Shown: positions 53,449-62,782, counted from the first letter of the stretch. The stretch: DNA of 64,000 nt from Peptoniphilus_E sp964345555 (GCA_964345555.1 CAYFRD010000005.1:1-64000), one strand, 5' to 3'. Made by a program: numbers and translations. The notes: generated by a model not told the origin, from the sequence alone.

Positions 53449-53886
53449 GTGTTTGAATTAATATCGCGAATACTGAAATATATTTTCATACTTATTATAT
53501 ATCTGTTCATATTTAGAATTATAAGACTTATGTATCTTGATATAAAAACTATGGACAAAAAGAGTTCCTCCCTTGATGGAGCTTATTTAAAAGTGGTAAA
53601 TAGATTGGATTCTCTCAATTTCAAAATGATGGAGTCCTATGTCCTTGGACCTGTTACCACAATCGGCAGATCTATAAGATCCGATATATCCATAAAGGAT
53701 AAGTTTGTGAGCAAGAACCATTTAAAAATCACGGAGGAGAACGGGGTCTATTTTATTGAGGATTTGAATTCCGCCAACGGGACTTTTTTGAATGGCGAAG
53801 AGTTAAGCGAGATAGTAGAGCTCAGAGATGGCGATAAAATCGGCGTGGGCTTTATTCAGTTTATATTCGTTGACAATAGGGGGTAA
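53449..53886 (+). CDS. membrane-anchored FHA-domain protein
   Basis: 145 residues from GTG 53449, preceded by GAGGTG at 53438-53443. An N-terminal membrane segment (about 7-27) is followed by a linker and a forkhead-associated domain (GRSIRSDISIKDKFVSKNHLKI...DLNSANGTFLNGE), with the conserved GR, S, H and NG residues for phosphothreonine binding. It directly precedes a SEDS polymerase and a class B PBP. The same FHA-RodA-PBP arrangement occurs in Actinobacteria near pknA/B, so recruitment by the PASTA kinase at 35.8 kb is plausible but inferred. Confidence 0.88.
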   Translation: MFELISRILKYIFILIIYLFIFRIIRLMYLDIKTMDKKSSSLDGAYLKVVNRLDSLNFKMMESYVLGPVTTIGRSIRSDISIKDKFVSKNHLKITEENGVYFIEDLNSANGTFLNGEELSEIVELRDGDKIGVGFIQFIFVDNRG

Positions 53887-53887
53887 A

Positions 53888-55132
53888 ATGTTCAATCTCA
53901 TACTTAAAGAAAGGCGACCGCGTGATTTATTGCTTATCTTTGAACTTTTGAGCGTGGTATTACTTTTCTTCTTCAACAACACACATGTGGATAAATACAT
54001 AGCTATACTTTTTTTTGGTCTGATTTTAATAATTTATATATCAAATTTTATTTTAGGCAGAGTGTCAACGGGAGATAACTATATTTTCCTGATCATGTCA
54101 ATGCTACTTACCATCGGAATAATAACTATATATAGGATAAACCCCAATCTCGGAATTCTTCAACTGGTTTGGTCATTACTGGGCATATCTCTTTTTTATA
54201 TCACTTATTTTGCCCTTAGGGCTTTTAGAAGGCTTGAAAAATACGGTGTTTTATATTTTGCGGCATCGGTGTTTTTATTTTTGGCTACGGCAATTTTCGG
54301 AACTGATAAAGATATGGGCGCGAAGAATTGGATTATGATTTCAGGTTTTTCAATTCAGCCTTCAGAAATCACCAAAATATTGCTGATGTTTTTAATTGCT
54401 TCTTATTATTCATTTCTTCAGTATAAAATAAAAATCAAAAGACCCTATAAGAATTATGTGCTTATGGGAGCGGTTTACCTGTTAATCGGAATGCTTTTCA
54501 TACAAAAGGATTTGGGAACGGCAGTGATATTTTTGTCCCTGTTCACAGGGGTACAATTTATTTACGATGAGGATTACAAAACTCTTCTGATAAACTTGGC
54601 ACTTGTGGTAGTTGGGGCATTCATGGGATATGTGCTGTTCTATCACGTAAGAGTCAGAGTAAATATTTGGCTTGATCCGTGGAAACCTGAAAGGATTTAT
54701 GATATCGGCACTCAGATAGTTCAATCTCTTTTTGCAATAGCGGAGGGAGGATTTTTCGGAACGGGCATCGGTTTAGGGTATCCAAAACTGGTACCAGTTG
54801 GATATTCAGACTTGATATTCTCCATAATTTGCGAAGAAATGGGCATATTCACAGGCATAGGCATAATCATGCTTTTTATGTTGTTGACCTATAGGGCGAT
54901 AAAAATAGCGATGGGTCAAGAATATAAATTTTACAGAATACTTGCGATTTGCGTGGCGATACTTTTTGCCGTGCAAACTTTCTTGAATATCGGAGGAGTT
55001 ATAAAGTTAATACCCATGACGGGAATAACTTTACCCTTCGTTTCCTACGGTGGTTCTTCAATGATTTCAAGTTTTATTTCTTTGGCGATACTGCAGGTTA
55101 CAAGTGAAGATATGTCATACAAGTATGAATGA
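53888..55132 (+). CDS. SEDS peptidoglycan polymerase (FtsW/RodA family), second copy
   Basis: 414 residues from ATG 53888, one base after the FHA stop. About ten to twelve membrane segments; signatures AKNWIMISGFSIQPSEITKI, the KDLGTA motif with its catalytic-region Asp, SDLIFSIICEEMGIF and the C-terminal GITLPFVSYGGSS. It is longer than FtsW at 13.6 kb and linked to a different PBP, so it may serve elongation (RodA) or another special stage. In-frame starts at 53828 lie inside the FHA gene and are rejected. Confidence 0.9.
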   Translation: MFNLILKERRPRDLLLIFELLSVVLLFFFNNTHVDKYIAILFFGLILIIYISNFILGRVSTGDNYIFLIMSMLLTIGIITIYRINPNLGILQLVWSLLGISLFYITYFALRAFRRLEKYGVLYFAASVFLFLATAIFGTDKDMGAKNWIMISGFSIQPSEITKILLMFLIASYYSFLQYKIKIKRPYKNYVLMGAVYLLIGMLFIQKDLGTAVIFLSLFTGVQFIYDEDYKTLLINLALVVVGAFMGYVLFYHVRVRVNIWLDPWKPERIYDIGTQIVQSLFAIAEGGFFGTGIGLGYPKLVPVGYSDLIFSIICEEMGIFTGIGIIMLFMLLTYRAIKIAMGQEYKFYRILAICVAILFAVQTFLNIGGVIKLIPMTGITLPFVSYGGSSMISSFISLAILQVTSEDMSYKYE

Positions 55133-55141
55133 GGTGTGCAG

Positions 55142-56581
55142 ATGAATTTAAAGGAAAATAAAAAAATACTTGTACTTCTTATATTTTTAATACTTCTTTT
55201 TATGTCCTTAATCATATATTTAAGTTACTTCACTGTTTTTGAGGCTCAAACCATAGTAGATCATCCAGCCAACAGGAGAGAAAGCATTAAAATGTCAGGG
55301 ATAAAAAGAGGAAATATATATGACAGCAAGGGAGAGGTTCTTGCCTATACTGAAGGTGAGAGATATAAGTATAAAAGACTTTACACGCACCCTGTAATCT
55401 ACTCACATATTGTTGGATATTCCAGCAAGATAAGAGGCAATGCGGGCATAGAAGCATCTTACAACAAATATATACTGGGCGAGTCAGAACCGGAAATTAT
55501 GAAAAACATAAGGGCCTTTTTCGACAGCAGCTATGACAGCAATACAGGAAACAATGTTTATTTGACGACCAACACCGCCATCCAGGCTAAGGTTCGAGAA
55601 CTGATAAGTGAAACGGGAGAAAAGGGAGCTGCAGTGGTGATGAATCCAAAGACCGGAGAGGTATTGTCACTGGTTTCCTATCCAGATTTCAACGCTGAAA
55701 CCATTGAGAGAGATTATGCGGCAATAGTTGAAAAAAACGAAGGTGCTTTTTACAATTCAGCTATGCAGGGCGGTTTTACACCGGGTTCAATTCAAAAGGT
55801 AGTTTCCGCAGCTGCGATAATAGAAAGCGGAATCAACAGAAATTATGAGGATTTGGGAGAAGAAAGTGCCGGAGGACACCCAATAAGGAATGCCGGCGGC
55901 AAAAAATACGGAGAAATCGACTTAAAAGATGCTGTCACCTTTTCTGTAAATACCTATTTTGCCAGCAAGGCAATGGAAATCGGCAGTGAAAAAATGGGCG
56001 AGGTGGCTGAAAAATTTCTATATAACAAGTCTGTCGACTTCGATTTAAATACACAAAATGTCAAATTCAACAAATCCACTTATAATTATAAGGACTGGGA
56101 CAAACAAGCTCTTGCGGCTGCAGCAATAGGTCAATCGGACATAAGCGTTACACCTCTTCACATGTGCATGGTGGCATCTACCATTGCCAACGGAGGGAAA
56201 ATGATGAAGCCATACTTGGTGTCAAAGGTTACGAAATCTGACGGAACAGACATACTCACAAATTCACCTGAAGAACTCATTCAGTCTGTAAGCCCTGAAA
56301 CGGCTGAAGAAATAAAGAATATGATGATTGAAGCTGTTAGAGTGGGTTCGGGAAAATCGGCAGCTTTAAGATCTGTACAAGTTGCAGGTAAGACCGGTAC
56401 GGCAGAAAGATCTCAAGAAAAGACCATTAACAACGCATGGTTTATCGGTTTTGCACCGGCGGATGATCCGCAGATAGCAGTTGCCGTAGTAATTGAAAAT
56501 GTGGAATTTCTAGGCGGAGAGATAGCGGCCCCCATAGCTAGAGATATAATAAGCTTCTCTCTTCAAGAATTGAGCAAGTAG
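55142..56581 (+). CDS. class B penicillin-binding protein paired with the second SEDS protein
   Basis: 479 residues from ATG 55142, with GAGGTG at 55131-55136. One N-terminal membrane anchor (about 8-30), a short dimerisation domain (NRRESIKMSGIKRGNIYDSKG) and a transpeptidase domain with Ser216 in SIQK, SVN and KTGT at 417-420. It is much shorter than the septal PBP and lacks PASTA domains, resembling PbpA of the Actinobacterial rodA-pbpA pair. It cross-links peptidoglycan made by the neighbouring SEDS enzyme. Its 5' end is coupled to that gene. Confidence 0.9.
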   Translation: MNLKENKKILVLLIFLILLFMSLIIYLSYFTVFEAQTIVDHPANRRESIKMSGIKRGNIYDSKGEVLAYTEGERYKYKRLYTHPVIYSHIVGYSSKIRGNAGIEASYNKYILGESEPEIMKNIRAFFDSSYDSNTGNNVYLTTNTAIQAKVRELISETGEKGAAVVMNPKTGEVLSLVSYPDFNAETIERDYAAIVEKNEGAFYNSAMQGGFTPGSIQKVVSAAAIIESGINRNYEDLGEESAGGHPIRNAGGKKYGEIDLKDAVTFSVNTYFASKAMEIGSEKMGEVAEKFLYNKSVDFDLNTQNVKFNKSTYNYKDWDKQALAAAAIGQSDISVTPLHMCMVASTIANGGKMMKPYLVSKVTKSDGTDILTNSPEELIQSVSPETAEEIKNMMIEAVRVGSGKSAALRSVQVAGKTGTAERSQEKTINNAWFIGFAPADDPQIAVAVVIENVEFLGGEIAAPIARDIISFSLQELSK

Positions 56582-56589
56582 GTCTTTAT

Positions 56590-57309
56590 ATGATTTATAA
56601 TAATTATGTTTGCGCCATAGTGGCTGCCGCAGGTATGGGAAAGAGAATGAAGAACAGAATAAATAAACAATTTTTGGAAATTGACGGTTCTCCCATACTA
56701 GCACACACTTTAAAAAAAATTGAATCTTCAAAATATGTGGATTTCATAATAATTTTAATAAAGCAAAGTGATATATATTATGTGGGTTCAATACTGCATG
56801 AATACAGAATTACTTTGCCCTTTAAAATAGTCTACGGAGGAGAAGAAAGGCAGGACTCTATTTACAACGGATTGATGAATTTGCCCGAGGAAACGAAGAT
56901 AGTAATGACTCATGACGGAGCAAGGCCCAATGTATCTGTGGAAAAGGTGGACTTGGCGATTGAATCGGTTTTTGAAACGGGAGCATGCACTCTTGCAAAC
57001 AGAGTCAAAGACACCATAAAGGTTTCATCGAACGGAAATACGGTGGACTATACGCCCAACAGAGACGAATTGTGGGCAGTACAAACCCCGCAGGTCTTTT
57101 TTAAAGATATTTTGCTAAAGGCATACACCCAAGCCTATGAAGAAAACTATTACGGTACTGATGATTGTTTCTTGGTGGAAAAAACAGGCAAAAAAGTTAA
57201 GCTCATATTAAACGATTACAGAAATATCAAGATAACTACACCAGAGGATTTAGTTCTTGCGGAAGCTTTGATAGAGGAGAATAAAAATGAGGATAGGAAT
57301 AGGCTATGA
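56590..57309 (+). CDS. ispD: 2-C-methyl-D-erythritol 4-phosphate cytidylyltransferase
   Basis: 239 residues. CTP-dependent step of the MEP isoprenoid pathway. The nucleotide-binding VAAAGMGKRM loop, GGEERQDSIYNG, HDGARPNVS and WAVQTPQVF are family text. It overlaps ispF by 23 nt; ispD and ispF are often fused or adjacent. Isoprenoids supply undecaprenyl phosphate for the wall genes in this window. Confidence 0.95.
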   Translation: MIYNNYVCAIVAAAGMGKRMKNRINKQFLEIDGSPILAHTLKKIESSKYVDFIIILIKQSDIYYVGSILHEYRITLPFKIVYGGEERQDSIYNGLMNLPEETKIVMTHDGARPNVSVEKVDLAIESVFETGACTLANRVKDTIKVSSNGNTVDYTPNRDELWAVQTPQVFFKDILLKAYTQAYEENYYGTDDCFLVEKTGKKVKLILNDYRNIKITTPEDLVLAEALIEENKNEDRNRL

Positions 57310-57763
57310 TGTTCATAAATTAGTGGAAAACAGAGAGCTATATGTGGGAGGAGTCAAAATTGATTTTGAAAGGGGACTTCTTGGGCATTCAGATGCAGAT
57401 GTGCTTATCCATGCAATAATGGATTCTATTTTAGGAGCGTTGAATTTGGGCGATATAGGGAAATTGTTTCCCGATACTGACGACAAGTACAAGGGTATAG
57501 ATTCAAAAATTCTATTGGGTGAAGTTTATGAAGTGATGACGAATAAAGGCTACGAGATAAATAATTTAGATACGATAATTATCGCACAAAGACCAAAGTT
57601 CAAAGACTACATAGTTGAAATGCAAAGGGTCATAGCTGCAATTTTACACACCGATAGGGAAAATATATCGGTGAAGGCGACTACGACGGAAAAATTGGGA
57701 TTTGAAGGAAGAGAAGAGGGAATAGCGGCACAGTCCGTGGTTTTGTTGAAGGAAAGGATATGA
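57287..57763 (+). CDS. ispF: 2-C-methyl-D-erythritol 2,4-cyclodiphosphate synthase
   Basis: 158 residues, standard length. MEP pathway enzyme that releases CMP and forms the cyclic diphosphate. Metal-site motif GYDVHKL (Asp8, His10), HSDADVLIHA and the C-terminal ATTTEKLGFEGREEGIAAQ are present. It begins within the ispD 3' end. Confidence 0.96.
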   Translation: MRIGIGYDVHKLVENRELYVGGVKIDFERGLLGHSDADVLIHAIMDSILGALNLGDIGKLFPDTDDKYKGIDSKILLGEVYEVMTNKGYEINNLDTIIIAQRPKFKDYIVEMQRVIAAILHTDRENISVKATTTEKLGFEGREEGIAAQSVVLLKERI

Positions 57764-57764
57764 T

Positions 57765-58421
57765 ATGAAATTTTTTATTGATACGGCAAATATTGAAGAG
57801 ATCAAGGAAGTAAATTCATGGGGAGTATTGGACGGAGTGACTACCAATCCCTCACTCATAGCCAAGGAAAACAGAGTTTTTGAAGATGTAATTGCAGAGA
57901 TAACTGCAATAGTCCACGGACCCATATCATCGGAGGTCACTGCGGATTTATGCGATGATATGGTAGAACAAGCTCAACAGCTTGCAAACATAAATGAAAA
58001 TGTAATAATAAAAATTCCCATGACCATAGAGGGACTCAAGGCTGTTAAGATTTTATCCGAAAAGGGAATAAAGACCAATGTGACATTAGTCTTTTCAGTA
58101 AATCAAGCTATTTTAGCTGCAAAGGCGGGAGCCGACTATGTAAGCCCTTTTATCGGAAGACTTGATGATATAGGGTTTGACGGAATGGAACTGATAAAAG
58201 AACTTGCACAGATATTTAAAAGTTATGAAATAAAGACAGAAATAATTGCAGCGAGTATCAGAAATACGGAGCACGTGCACAAATGTGCTCTCTATGGAGC
58301 AGATATAGCAACGATCCCATACAAAGTGTTTAAGCAGATGGCAAAACATCCTCTTACGGAGACAGGGATTGAAAGATTTAAGAAGGATTTTGAAGGAGTT
58401 AAATCGAAGGGAGGATTTTAA
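57765..58421 (+). CDS. transaldolase/fructose-6-phosphate aldolase (TalC-type)
   Basis: 218 residues, the length of the short transaldolase subfamily (FSA/TalC). The opening FFIDTANIEEIKEVNSWG and GVTTNPSLIAKE are diagnostic, and the Schiff-base lysine is in VIIKIPMT. SPFIGRLDD is typical. It interconverts sugar phosphates in the pentose phosphate route, complementing rpe. It follows ispF by one base and precedes glpX. Confidence 0.92.
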   Translation: MKFFIDTANIEEIKEVNSWGVLDGVTTNPSLIAKENRVFEDVIAEITAIVHGPISSEVTADLCDDMVEQAQQLANINENVIIKIPMTIEGLKAVKILSEKGIKTNVTLVFSVNQAILAAKAGADYVSPFIGRLDDIGFDGMELIKELAQIFKSYEIKTEIIAASIRNTEHVHKCALYGADIATIPYKVFKQMAKHPLTETGIERFKKDFEGVKSKGGF

Positions 58422-58422
58422 G

Positions 58423-59397
58423 ATGAAAATGAACAGAAATTTGGCGTTGAATTTAGCAAGAGTAACAGAAGCGGCAGCTTTGTCTGCAGGTAAATATCAA
58501 GGTAAAGGCGACAAAAACGGAGCGGACAAAGCAGCGGTCGATGCCATGCGAAGAATGTTCGATGTAATTGAAATTGACGGAGTAGTGGTAATAGGTGAAG
58601 GGGAGATAGACGAAGCTCCTATGCTCTATATTGGGGAACGTATAGGCAAGGATTCCGAAGATTATGACAAGGTGGATATTTCCGTGGATCCCCTTGACGG
58701 AACTACTTCAATTGCAGAGGGAAAGACAAATGCCATAGCCGTTCTTGCAGTATCGCCACGTGGAACTATGCTAAACGCTCCAGATGTATATATGGAAAAA
58801 ATAGCTTGCGGACCGAGGGCAAAGGGTCAAATAAATCTTGACGATTCCGTAACTGACAATGTCACCAGAGTGGCAAAAGCTTTGGGCAAGGATATTTCCG
58901 ATGTTACTGTAGCTGTTTTGGACAGACCAAGACATGAAAAAATAGTGGAAGAAGTCAGGAAAATCGGCGGGAGAATAAAAAAAGTATCCGACGGAGATAT
59001 ATTGACTGCACTGGAAACCTGCTTTGAAGAATCCGGTGTTGATTTGATGATAGGAATAGGAGGCGCTCCCGAGGGAGTAATAGCCGCAGCCGCACTTAAA
59101 TGCCTGGACGGAGATTTTCAAGGAAGACTTCATCCAACAGACGATGCACAAAGGGAAAGATGCAAAGCTCTTAATTCCGACATCGACAAAATTTATTATC
59201 TAGATGATTTGGTAAAGGGGAATGAAGTTATATTTTCAGCCACAGGTGTTACATCGGGTGAAATTTTAGACGGAGTAAAATATTATAAAAACAATATTGC
59301 GACCACGGAATCTTTGGTGCTTAGACTTCCCAGCGGAACCATAAGAAGGATAAAATCGACACATAAGCTGTCACAAAAGCCCAGTTATGCAAAATAA
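58423..59397 (+). CDS. glpX: class II fructose-1,6-bisphosphatase GlpX
   Basis: 324 residues from ATG 58423; GGGAGG lies 8 nt upstream in the end of the transaldolase gene. Gluconeogenic phosphatase with metal and substrate motifs KNGADKAAVDAMR, GEGEIDEAPML, VDPLDGTTS and GIGGAPEGVIAAAALKC. An upstream in-frame start at 58369 would lie in the transaldolase gene. glpX-rho is a recurring order in Firmicutes. Confidence 0.94.
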   Translation: MKMNRNLALNLARVTEAAALSAGKYQGKGDKNGADKAAVDAMRRMFDVIEIDGVVVIGEGEIDEAPMLYIGERIGKDSEDYDKVDISVDPLDGTTSIAEGKTNAIAVLAVSPRGTMLNAPDVYMEKIACGPRAKGQINLDDSVTDNVTRVAKALGKDISDVTVAVLDRPRHEKIVEEVRKIGGRIKKVSDGDILTALETCFEESGVDLMIGIGGAPEGVIAAAALKCLDGDFQGRLHPTDDAQRERCKALNSDIDKIYYLDDLVKGNEVIFSATGVTSGEILDGVKYYKNNIATTESLVLRLPSGTIRRIKSTHKLSQKPSYAK

Positions 59398-59415
59398 GTC
59401 CGGTAGGAGGTTACT

Positions 59416-61086
59416 TTGAAAGACAAAGCGAAAGCAGAAAATAACAGCGAAATATTAAAAAACAAATCTCTTGATGAACTGAAGGAAATTGCAGTGTCCA
59501 TGGGTCTGGGCGACCATATTTCTCTTAATCGAGGAGATTATTATAAATATATAACAGAGGGCAAAGAACCGCTGATAAATAGTTACACAGAAGATGAATT
59601 GGCGGAAATGAGCATCGATAAGTTGAGGGATATCGCTATAAATCACGGCATTAAACAAAGTTATAAATACAAAAAGCTTGAATTGGTAAAAAAGATACTT
59701 GAATCCTCAGAAGGCACTGAAACAGATGAAAATGAAATTCGCCTTGCAAACATGAACATGGCTGAACTTAGAGAGGTAGCAGAGAATTTAGAAATAGAAA
59801 AGCCATATAAATATAAAAAGTCCGAGCTGATTGAGATGATCAAGGACTATCAAAAGGACGAAGAAATATTCGATAAGTACAACGAAGATGGAGAAAATTC
59901 CAAGGAAGAAATAAATGTGGAAGATCTGTCTGACAACGCCACTGAAATCATAGAGGACATGGAAGATATAAACTATGTGGGCGGTATTTTGGACTTGCAT
60001 CAGGACGGTTACGGATTTTTGAGAATTCATAACTATCTTCCGGGCGAAGGAGACATCTATGTATCACCTTCACAGATACGCAAATTCAGACTTAGAAATG
60101 GCGATGAAGTAGTGGGACTCATCAGACCCTCAAAACCAAATGAAAGTTATAATGCCCTCATCTATATAAAATCTGTGAACGGACAAGTTCCCGACAGTTC
60201 AAAGAACAGACCGCATTTTGAAAAATTGATTCCCCTATATCCGAGACAAAAATTGATTTTAGAAAATAATTCAGAAGATCTTGCTACGAGATTGATGGAT
60301 TTAATTTCGCCCATAGGCAAGGGGCAAAGAGGATTGATAGTTTCTCAGCCGAAAAGCGGAAAGACGACTCTTTTAAAGAAAATCGCAACATCCATTTCAA
60401 GCAACTATCCCGAAGTGAAATTGATAGTTTTGTTGATTGATGAAAGACCTGAGGAAGTTACGGACATGCAGAGATCTGTAAAGGGGGAAGTTATATATTC
60501 AACCTTTGACGAGCAACCCAAAAACCACACAAGAGTTGCGGAAAATGTCCTTGAAAGAGCCAAACGACTGGTCGAAAGCAGACAAGACGTGGTGATATTA
60601 ATGGACTCCCTGACCAGGTTAGCAAGAGCCTACAACTTGATAACTCCACCAAGCGGAAAGACTTTATCGGGAGGACTTGACCCATTATCTCTGCACAAAC
60701 CCAAGAGGTTCTTCGGAGCGGCCAGAAACATAGAGGGAGGCGGTTCTCTCACCATACTTGCAACGGCACTGATAGAAACCGGATCAAGAATGGATGATAT
60801 AATCTTTGAAGAATTTAAGGGAACGGGAAATATGGAGGTTCATCTTGACAGAAAACTTTCGGAAAGAAGAATATTTCCGGCAATTGACATCTACAAAAGC
60901 GGCACGAGAAAGGAAGAGTTGCTGTTAAATGATGAGGAATTTAAATTTGCGTGGAAGATCAGAAAAGCCATGAATCAAGATATGGGAGCCGAAGTAACGG
61001 AAACTCTTTTGGAGAATTTGACAAAGTACAGAACCAATGACGAATTCTTAAAGGCGATGAAGGATAAATTTAACAAGTATGAATGA
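59416..61086 (+). CDS. rho: transcription termination factor Rho
   Basis: 556 residues from TTG 59416 (AGGAGG 59405-59410), longer than the usual 420. The first roughly 150 residues hold three SAP-like Rho-N repeats (SLDELKEIA, SIDKLRDIA, NMAELREVA), the last two ending YKYKK..ELVKKI/ELIEMI, then an acidic linker. The RNA-binding cold-shock-like domain (GILDLHQDGYGFLR) is at about 190-255. The hexameric ATPase follows: Walker A SQPKSGKTT, Walker B VVILMDSLTRLARAYN, and the R and Q loops. It ends transcripts lacking intrinsic terminators. Confidence 0.95.
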   Translation: MKDKAKAENNSEILKNKSLDELKEIAVSMGLGDHISLNRGDYYKYITEGKEPLINSYTEDELAEMSIDKLRDIAINHGIKQSYKYKKLELVKKILESSEGTETDENEIRLANMNMAELREVAENLEIEKPYKYKKSELIEMIKDYQKDEEIFDKYNEDGENSKEEINVEDLSDNATEIIEDMEDINYVGGILDLHQDGYGFLRIHNYLPGEGDIYVSPSQIRKFRLRNGDEVVGLIRPSKPNESYNALIYIKSVNGQVPDSSKNRPHFEKLIPLYPRQKLILENNSEDLATRLMDLISPIGKGQRGLIVSQPKSGKTTLLKKIATSISSNYPEVKLIVLLIDERPEEVTDMQRSVKGEVIYSTFDEQPKNHTRVAENVLERAKRLVESRQDVVILMDSLTRLARAYNLITPPSGKTLSGGLDPLSLHKPKRFFGAARNIEGGGSLTILATALIETGSRMDDIIFEEFKGTGNMEVHLDRKLSERRIFPAIDIYKSGTRKEELLLNDEEFKFAWKIRKAMNQDMGAEVTETLLENLTKYRTNDEFLKAMKDKFNKYE

Positions 61087-61858
61087 CGATGTAATAAGGA
61101 GCAAGAACAACAGATACTTTAAGTATTTTAAATCCTTGCTTAATAAAAAAAACAGACAGAAAGAAAATTTGTTTTTTGCCGAAGGTTCAAAGGTAGTAAA
61201 TGAATCCTTTGAATATAAACAACCTAAATACTTGGTGATATCAGAAAATTATGCGGACACAGAAGATATTTCAAAGCAAAGTGCAAGGACTTTCATTTTT
61301 GCAGAGAGCCTTTTTAAGGCTTTATGCGATACTGAAAATCCACAGGGAATTATAGCCTATTATAAATTTTTGCATGAGACTTCATTAAGTGATATTAATA
61401 AAGGTATCTATCTATTTTTAGACGACTTGCAAGACCCCGGCAATGTGGGAGCATTGATAAGATCAGCACTTGCCTTTGGAATAGACGGAGTAATCCTATC
61501 AAGTGACACTGTGGAAATATATAATCCCAAACTAATACGATCCACCATGGCTTCAATTTTTAAAATTCCCATATATATAGTGGACAAAGATGAATTGAAG
61601 ATTCTAAAAGACAGAAATTTTGAAATATTTATTACGGATTTAGATGGCGGAAAAATTCTCTACAATCAAAATTTTGCAGATAATACAGTCATTGTGTTGG
61701 GAAATGAAGCAAGAGGAGTTTCACAGGAATTGAAGGATTTGTCAGACAAGAGGGTATATATTCCCATGTCTGAAAATATCGACTCTCTAAATGTAAATGT
61801 GGCAGGATCAATATTGCTTTATGAATTAAACAGGCATATATATGATAATAGTCGATAA
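61079..61858 (+). CDS. TrmH/SpoU-family RNA 2'-O-methyltransferase
   Basis: 259 residues, starting within the end of rho. An N-terminal substrate-binding domain (SKNNRYFKYFKSLLNKKNRQKENLFF) precedes the knotted SPOUT catalytic domain: motif 1 DDLQDPGNVGALIRSALAFG, motif 2 VIVLGNEARGVS and motif 3 IPMSENIDSLNVNVAGSILLYEL. It methylates ribose in rRNA or tRNA; the precise target cannot be read from sequence. It overlaps the next gene by 17 nt. Confidence 0.92.
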   Translation: MNDDVIRSKNNRYFKYFKSLLNKKNRQKENLFFAEGSKVVNESFEYKQPKYLVISENYADTEDISKQSARTFIFAESLFKALCDTENPQGIIAYYKFLHETSLSDINKGIYLFLDDLQDPGNVGALIRSALAFGIDGVILSSDTVEIYNPKLIRSTMASIFKIPIYIVDKDELKILKDRNFEIFITDLDGGKILYNQNFADNTVIVLGNEARGVSQELKDLSDKRVYIPMSENIDSLNVNVAGSILLYELNRHIYDNSR

Positions 61859-62522
61859 AAAAATCAATGAGGAAATTCTGCACAAGTTAAAACTGCTGGA
61901 TGATGTGTTGCTTACCAAGGCAAATGACAATCTTCAAAAACCGATCAATTCCCACCCCGATATGTTAGTGAGAGCATTGGAAGATAGTGACGTAATAGTT
62001 GACAGAGATAATTATGATTATTATAAATCTGTTCTTCCTGATTACAATGTAATAGAATCAAACAGTTTTTTGATGGAGAAGTATCCCGGAGATATTGCAC
62101 TTAATTTTTGCAAATTTAAAAATCACATTATACACAATTTGAAATACACAGATAAAAAAGTTTTACAGTATTACAGAGATAGAAATTTTGAATTTATAGA
62201 TGTTAAACAGGGTTATACAAAATGCAATATCGTAGTAGGCAAAGATATTCTCATAACCTCCGACAGAGATATATATAATAAGTTAAAAGCAAAATTTAAA
62301 ATACTTTTAATAGAACACAAACAGATAGTCTTGGCTGGATATGATTATGGGTTTATTGGAGGGTGCAGCGGTTTAGTCAATGATGTGCTGTACTTCACAG
62401 GAGATATTCAAAATCACAGCGACGGACAAAAAATAATTGAATTCTTAAAATTAAACAACCAAAAATACGAAGTATTGTCTACAGATAAACTGCAAGACTA
62501 CGGGAGTATCTTGGAGATATAA
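61842..62522 (+). CDS. DUF6873-like (GME-fold) protein of unknown function
   Basis: 226 residues. No membrane segment or signal peptide. Segments such as YDYYKSVLPDYNVI, VKQGYTKCNIVVGKDILITSDRDIYNKLK and YDYGFIGGCSGLVNDVLYFTGDIQNH recall the DUF6873 family, thought to share the pentein/GME fold with guanidino-group-modifying enzymes; a GCSG Cys and several Asp/His could be active-site residues. Family name is from memory, and function is unknown. It overlaps the methyltransferase gene and is the last gene before the T-box leader. Confidence 0.6.
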   Translation: MIIVDKKINEEILHKLKLLDDVLLTKANDNLQKPINSHPDMLVRALEDSDVIVDRDNYDYYKSVLPDYNVIESNSFLMEKYPGDIALNFCKFKNHIIHNLKYTDKKVLQYYRDRNFEFIDVKQGYTKCNIVVGKDILITSDRDIYNKLKAKFKILLIEHKQIVLAGYDYGFIGGCSGLVNDVLYFTGDIQNHSDGQKIIEFLKLNNQKYEVLSTDKLQDYGSILEI

Positions 62523-62548
62523 TCATTTAAAAATATTTTTCACAAATA

Positions 62549-62577
62549 TTGAAATATTAAATCTATTATGCTAATAT
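62549..62577 (+). promoter_or_regulatory. promoter of the thrS T-box leader
   Basis: TTGAAA (62549-62554), 17-nt spacer, TAATAT (62572-62577) with an extended TG at 62569-62570. It sits just before the leader RNA. Confidence 0.6.
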
Positions 62578-62584
62578 ACATTTA

Positions 62585-62782
62585 GCAATGTTTCTGACGG
62601 GAAGAGTAGAGCGGAGGATTTGTGCAGAGAAAATGCGGTTGGTGAAAGCATTTGAAAGAATCTGTTTGAAGACTACCCCTGAGAACTTCGGTAATGCGAA
62701 GCGTATTTCCCGCGTTAAGGGAATTGAGGAATAATTAAGGTGGAACCACGATCTGTCGTCCTTTGGGCGATGGATTTTTTTA
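62585..62782 (+). ncRNA. T-box riboswitch (tRNA-Thr sensing)
   Basis: The leader contains AGAGTAGAG in stem I's 5' side, a GAA-G-ACT-A-CCC segment on its 3' side (62668-62678) and the diagnostic T-box GGTGGAACCACG (62739-62750). The likely specifier triplet is ACT at 62672-62674; the overlapping reading ACC at 62675 is also a Thr codon. A terminator (62751-62761 with 62765-62775, several G-U pairs, then T's) would form unless uncharged tRNA-Thr stabilises the antiterminator. It controls the thrS gene that follows. Confidence 0.92.
62751..62782 (+). terminator. regulated T-box terminator before thrS
   Basis: An 11-bp stem with three G-U pairs and a TTT loop, followed by a T-run; its left arm begins right after the T-box sequence, the standard competition with the antiterminator. 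Confidence 0.88.
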
